From Sphingomonas sp. (GTDB lineage: Bacteria; Pseudomonadota; Alphaproteobacteria; Sphingomonadales; Sphingomonadaceae), in NCBI GenBank assembly GCA_030824725.1, contig JAPJRE010000146.1, positions 1-9,121 of the forward strand: 9,121 nucleotides of DNA. Direction: 5' to 3'. Below are positions 5,434 through 9,121 of this stretch, in pieces. The translations under genes were made by a program, and so were the position numbers. The notes beneath the pieces are model-generated. The model did not search any database, had not been told where the DNA came from, and saw only the letters and a program-made list of their open reading frames with translations. The stretch's first letter is position 1. Every line of letters starts with the position of its first letter.

Positions 5434-8400
5434 ATGCTACGCTCGCGCAAGCGCCTCGACCGCAAGCTGATCGTCACCACGGCGCTGGCCGGCGGGCTGA
5501 TCGTCGTCTTTCCCGCGGCGCGGGCGCAGACGCTGCCCAACCCCGCCCAGGCCAGCGTTGCGCATGGCGGCGCGGCGGGCGGCGCGGCCGCGCAATTCGA
5601 TGATACCGTCGCGAACACCCTGACCGTCAAGCTGCGCGACAACGGCACGGTGATCGACTGGAACGGCGGGTTCAATATCCCCTCCGGCCAGCAGGTGGCG
5701 TTCCGCGACAATCGCGGCAGCGTAGCCGGGATCTCCAATACCACCACCAACGCCGCGGTGCTCAACCGCGATCTTTCCGGCACGGCGTCGACCATCAACG
5801 GCAGCCTGGTGAGCGACAAGAATGTCGCGGTCTATCTGGTCAATGCCAACGGCCTGATGTTCGGCGCCGGGGCGGTGGTGAACACCGGCAGCTTCCTCGC
5901 CTCGACGCTGAACGTATCGAACAGCGATTTCCTCGGCACTTCGCCGAACCTGCGGTTCAGCGGCGGGCCGGGCGGCAGGATCACCATCGCCAGCGGTGCC
6001 GTCTTCACCGCGACAGGCGGCAATGTTGCTGCCGCCTCCGGCCGCCGCACCGGCGATCTCGTCTTCCTCGGCCCTTCGCTCACCAGCATCGGCAGTGGTG
6101 CCGGAGCCGGCCTGTCCGCGGCGGCCGACACGGCCTTCATCGCCGGCGAAGACGTGAGCGTCGCAATGGCACCGGGCAGCCCGCTCGTGTTCAATATCGC
6201 CAAGGGCAGCAGCGTCGAGGGCGCCCTCCGGCTGGTGGGAACGTTCGAGGGCCGCAACGTCACGCTGGGCCTTGCCTCGCGCGGCGCGGTCACCAACACG
6301 CTGCTCTCGGTGCAGGGCATGGTCCGCGCGACCGGCGCGCTGCCCAGCGATCGCGGCGTCGTGCTGGTCGCGGGCACGCCGACCAGCGCCGTCAGCTTCG
6401 GTGCCGCCCCGGATGTTGCCGTCGCAGGCAACATCGCCATCGAGTCGATCGAAAGCGGCAGCCACGTCACCATCGCGGCCGTGCGCGACGTGACGCTCGA
6501 CACGGTCGAGACCAGGTCGGGCAATCTGGTGATCGACGCGGGCCGCAGCATCAGCGCGGATACGCTTACCAGCGGCGGCGACCTCAAGCTCGGCAAGAAC
6601 CTGGCGCTGGCCAATCTCGCTGTCGACACCGCGGCGAACGCGGCCGGCGACATCGACATCGCGGCGACCGTCGCCAAGCTGGGATCGATCAAGTCGACCG
6701 GCGGCGATGTCCTGGTGGTCACCAACGACGCGCTGACGGTCGACGGCACCATTGCTGTGGACGCAGGCAACGCCCAGTTCGCCGCGATCGGCAACCTGAC
6801 GATCGGCGGGGTGGTCAACGTAGGCAAGGACGTCCGCCTGGCATCGATCGGCGCCGTCGCGGTCAAGGGTGACCTGGTCGGCCGCCAAGTGCAGTTGCAG
6901 GGCGAAAGCCTGACGATGGCTGGTGTGAAGGGATCTTCGCTGCTGATCCTGCCGAGGGGAGACGCGACCCTGGGCGCGATCGAGAGCACGGCCGGCGACA
7001 TCACCGTCAGTACCAGAGGCGACGTAACCGCAGCGTCTGTGCGCAGCGCCGGCGCGTTGTACGTCGGTTCCGGCGACGAGCCGCGGGCTTTCGAGGTTGT
7101 CGGTGATGCCGTCGCGGCAGGGCAGATCGTCGGGCTGGCAGGCGCGTTCAAGTTCGGGTCGCTACGCTCCACCAACGCTGACATCTATCTGGAGGCCCTG
7201 GAAAACGGTCTGGCGGTGCAGGGGATCGCCGGAGCAGCCGACGGCATAAAACTGTCCGCGACGAAGGGATTGACGCTAGGCGGATCGCTGACCTCGGGCG
7301 GCGACGTAACGCTGGTGGGCAGCACGATCTCCACCGCCGCGATAACCGGTGGTTCGGTGACGATCACGCCGACGACGAGCGCTGTGCTGGGCGATGTCGA
7401 GGCCACCGAGGGCAAGATCCTGATCGACTCGGCGCATGGCACGATCCACGCGACGAGCCTCACCAGCGCGGACGAGCTGCGGATCGGCAACACCGCCGCA
7501 CCGGACACGATCACCGTCACCGGGGCGGCGAAGGCGGACGGGCTGCTGTTCATGGTGGCGAACAGCGGGATGTCGCTCGGTTCCGCCGAATCGACCAACG
7601 GGATCCTCAACCTGATCGGCGGCGACGTATCGGTGCTGGGGGCCAGCAAGGCCGGGGGCATCGTCGCGATCGGCGGCTATGACGTCACGCTGGGCGGCGC
7701 GGTGACGGCGGGCGACCTCGTGTTGCTTTCGGCACGCAATGTGTCGACGGCGGCGCTGACCGGCAGCGCCGTTACCGTGCGGGGCAGCATCGGCGTGAAG
7801 GTTGGCGACGTCCGGTCGACCTCCGACGATGTCGAGCTGGATGTCGCGGGGTCGCTGGAGACGGGCGCGGTGACGAGCGCCGGGGACGTGTTGATCGGGC
7901 TGCGAGGCAATCTGGGGCGCGCCGCCATCGCCGGCGCGATCCGTGCCGACGGCGACGTGCGCATCAGCGTGGATGCCCTGGAGACGGCGGCGATAACGGG
8001 TCAGCTGGTGCAGATCACGTCGACGACGAGCGCGGTGCTGGGCGATGTCGAGTCCACCGAGGGCAAGATCCTGATCGACTCGGCGCATGGCACGATCCAC
8101 GCGACGAGCCTCACCAGCGCGGACGAGCTGCGGATCGGCAACACCGCCGCACCGGACACGATCACCGTCACCGGGGCGGCGAAGGCGGACGGGCTGCTGT
8201 TCATGGTGGCGAACAGCGGGATGTCGCTCGGTTCCGCCGAATCGACCAACGGGATCCTCAACCTGATCGGCGGCGACGTATCGGTGCTGGGGGCCAGCAA
8301 GGCCGGGGGCATCGTCGCGATCGGCGGCTATGACGTCACGCTGGGCGGCGCGGTGACGGCGGGCGACCTCGTGTTGCTTTCGGCACGCAATGTGTCGACG

Positions 8401-9121
8401 GCGGCGCTGACCGGCAGCGCCGTTACCGTGCGGGGCAGCATCGGCGTGAAGGTTGGCGACGTCCGGTCGACCTCCGACGATGTCGAGCTGGATGTCGCGG
8501 GGTCGCTGGAGACGGGCGCGGTGACGAGCGCCGGGGACGTGTTGATCGGGCTGCGAGGCAATCTGGGGCGCGCCGCCATCGCCGGCGCGATCCGTGCCGA
8601 CGGCGACGTGCGCATCAGCGTGGATGCCCTGGAGACGGCGGCGATAACGGGTCAGCTGGTGCAGATCACGCCGGCGAAGAGTGCGGTGCTGGGCGATGTC
8701 CGGTCGACCGCAGGCGACCTCATGATCGACACGACCGGAACGCTGGACGCGGCAAGCCTGGACAGCGCGGGCACGCTGGTGCTCGGCGAATCAGCGGCCC
8801 TGGACCGCATCGCCGTCACCGGGCTGGCGCGCGCCGCCGGCCGCGTATTCCTGCGGGCAGGAGCGCTGAGGCTCGGCTCGGTCGAATCGACGGGCGGGAG
8901 CCTCACCGCATCGGCGGTCGATCTGGTGGTGCAGGGCACCAGCCAGGCCAGGACGACCGTGGACATGCGCGGCGACGCTATGACGCTCGGCGGCGCGCTG
9001 ACCGCGGGCGACACCGTCACGCTGGCGGGCGACACGATACGGACGGCCGCGGTGACGGGACCGCATGTGCAGATCACGCCGGCGAAGAGTGCGGTGCTGG
9101 GCGATGTCCGGTCGACCGCAG
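5434..9121 (+). CDS. TpsA filamentous-haemagglutinin-type exoprotein, partial (3' end outside window)
   Basis: This is a large surface or secreted protein exported by the TpsB partner; adhesin or biofilm roles are usual for the family but unproven here. The frame is open from 5434 to the edge: 1229 complete codons and no stop. A signal peptide has a basic n-region (RSRKRLDRK), a hydrophobic core (LIVTTALAGGLIVVFPAA) and a likely cut after Ala31 (ARA/Q). The TPS (haemagglutination-activity) domain covers roughly residues 55-200, with the diagnostic DWNGGFNI (75-82), VLNRDLSG, INGSLVSDKNVAVYLVNANG and NANGLMFG (137-144, usually NPNGhxFG), then VVNTGSFLAST. From about residue 330 the chain is Gly/Ala/Thr/Val-rich and repeats a coil motif like LGSIKSTGGDVLVV, LGAIESTAGDITVS and LGDVRSTAGDLMID, consistent with a right-handed beta-helix. 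No cysteine is encoded in the visible part, common in such exoproteins. Residues 646-1079 are two nearly identical 217-residue repeats. No C-terminal toxin or anchor can be judged because the end is missing. Confidence 0.9.
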   Translation, partial: MLRSRKRLDRKLIVTTALAGGLIVVFPAARAQTLPNPAQASVAHGGAAGGAAAQFDDTVANTLTVKLRDNGTVIDWNGGFNIPSGQQVAFRDNRGSVAGISNTTTNAAVLNRDLSGTASTINGSLVSDKNVAVYLVNANGLMFGAGAVVNTGSFLASTLNVSNSDFLGTSPNLRFSGGPGGRITIASGAVFTATGGNVAAASGRRTGDLVFLGPSLTSIGSGAGAGLSAAADTAFIAGEDVSVAMAPGSPLVFNIAKGSSVEGALRLVGTFEGRNVTLGLASRGAVTNTLLSVQGMVRATGALPSDRGVVLVAGTPTSAVSFGAAPDVAVAGNIAIESIESGSHVTIAAVRDVTLDTVETRSGNLVIDAGRSISADTLTSGGDLKLGKNLALANLAVDTAANAAGDIDIAATVAKLGSIKSTGGDVLVVTNDALTVDGTIAVDAGNAQFAAIGNLTIGGVVNVGKDVRLASIGAVAVKGDLVGRQVQLQGESLTMAGVKGSSLLILPRGDATLGAIESTAGDITVSTRGDVTAASVRSAGALYVGSGDEPRAFEVVGDAVAAGQIVGLAGAFKFGSLRSTNADIYLEALENGLAVQGIAGAADGIKLSATKGLTLGGSLTSGGDVTLVGSTISTAAITGGSVTITPTTSAVLGDVEATEGKILIDSAHGTIHATSLTSADELRIGNTAAPDTITVTGAAKADGLLFMVANSGMSLGSAESTNGILNLIGGDVSVLGASKAGGIVAIGGYDVTLGGAVTAGDLVLLSARNVSTAALTGSAVTVRGSIGVKVGDVRSTSDDVELDVAGSLETGAVTSAGDVLIGLRGNLGRAAIAGAIRADGDVRISVDALETAAITGQLVQITSTTSAVLGDVESTEGKILIDSAHGTIHATSLTSADELRIGNTAAPDTITVTGAAKADGLLFMVANSGMSLGSAESTNGILNLIGGDVSVLGASKAGGIVAIGGYDVTLGGAVTAGDLVLLSARNVSTAALTGSAVTVRGSIGVKVGDVRSTSDDVELDVAGSLETGAVTSAGDVLIGLRGNLGRAAIAGAIRADGDVRISVDALETAAITGQLVQITPAKSAVLGDVRSTAGDLMIDTTGTLDAASLDSAGTLVLGESAALDRIAVTGLARAAGRVFLRAGALRLGSVESTGGSLTASAVDLVVQGTSQARTTVDMRGDAMTLGGALTAGDTVTLAGDTIRTAAVTGPHVQITPAKSAVLGDVRSTA
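7369..8670 (+). repeat. Tandem in-frame duplication, 2 x 651 bp, within the tpsA gene
   Basis: Unit 1 is 7369-8019 and unit 2 is 8020-8670; each encodes 217 residues (646-862 and 863-1079). Base-by-base comparison shows only three differences, all near the left end: C7369/T8020 (Pro to Ser), T7383/G8034 (silent) and G7402/T8053 (Ala to Ser). The following 617 bp (7403-8019 and 8054-8670) are identical, including all synonymous positions. Each unit is itself composite. A 138-residue part runs from the VLGDVE coil to the related KVGDVRST coil 414 bp later, followed by a 79-residue part. The length is a multiple of three, so the frame is kept. Confidence 0.97.
8659..9121 (+). repeat. Third, shortened repeat unit (408-bp period) and start of a fourth
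   Basis: A 55-bp segment at 8659-8713 (from GTGCAGATCACG through CGGTCGACCGCAG) recurs exactly at 9067-9121, an offset of 408 bp (136 codons), and is cut off by the window end. The unit at 8671-9078 is a diverged relative of the 651-bp units. It keeps the VLGDVRST coil start and the MTLGGALTAGDTVTL coil, but lacks the equivalent of the 79-residue second part. This shows that the repeat array continues to the right. Confidence 0.85.

Noticed and set aside
5437..9077. Long open frames on the minus strand opposite tpsA (for example 5437-6888, 5832-7184, 7276-8100).
   Set aside because: They are antisense to a frame with a signal peptide, TPS domain and repeat motifs. Their compositions are low-complexity Arg/Ala/Asp or Ser/Pro/Ala-rich, typical of shadow frames in GC-rich DNA. 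The identical pairs among them simply mirror the tandem repeat.
7369..9121. Repeats considered as a CRISPR array or mobile element.
   Set aside because: The repeats are long, directly adjacent, multiples of three and coding in one continuous frame. There are no spacers, terminal inverted repeats or transposase.

Overview
The window looks like chromosome of a GC-rich Gram-negative proteobacterium, probably an alphaproteobacterium of the Sphingomonadales type. That placement rests on base composition, codon use and the style of the two secretion loci, and it is an inference rather than a demonstrated fact. No rRNA, tRNA, CRISPR array, insertion sequence or phage gene was seen.

Left half (1-3330, minus strand): part of a type VI secretion system (T6SS) locus, read right to left. 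It holds a small PAAR-like DUF4280 protein (candidate spike tip), then tssJ (outer-membrane lipoprotein), tssK (baseplate adaptor) and tssL (inner-membrane DotU/IcmH protein, running off the left edge). tssJ/tssK and tssK/tssL each overlap by ATGA, so the three are very likely one translationally coupled operon. TssJ and TssL belong to the membrane complex, and TssK docks the baseplate onto it. The DUF4280 protein probably rides on or near the VgrG spike.

Middle (3331-3669): a 339-bp divergent intergenic region, GC-rich on the left and AT-richer on the right. It contains a nested 32-nt inverted repeat, a 13-nt palindrome and a GC-rich hairpin. It must hold the start signals of the rightward locus and perhaps those of the leftward one.

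Right half (3670-9121, plus strand): a two-partner secretion (type Vb) pair. The first gene encodes a 580-residue TpsB/FhaC/ShlB-type outer-membrane transporter with two POTRA-like segments and a barrel carrying the L6 RGY motif. It is followed 21 nt later by a filamentous-haemagglutinin-type TpsA exoprotein. The TpsA frame stays open from 5434 to the window end (1229 complete codons) with no stop. It has a signal peptide, a TPS domain with an NANGLMFG motif, and a long repetitive region of predicted beta-helix built on a degenerate 'hGxhxSTxGDhxhxh' coil motif.

The most striking feature is a tandem duplication inside the tpsA gene. Two 651-bp units (7369-8019 and 8020-8670) differ at only three bases and share an uninterrupted 617-bp identity. 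A third, shortened 408-bp unit and the start of a fourth follow, so the repeat array continues beyond the window. Nothing here proves an entirely new system. The recent in-frame duplication in a surface exoprotein, next to a T6SS operon with its own PAAR-like protein, is the part most worth following up.
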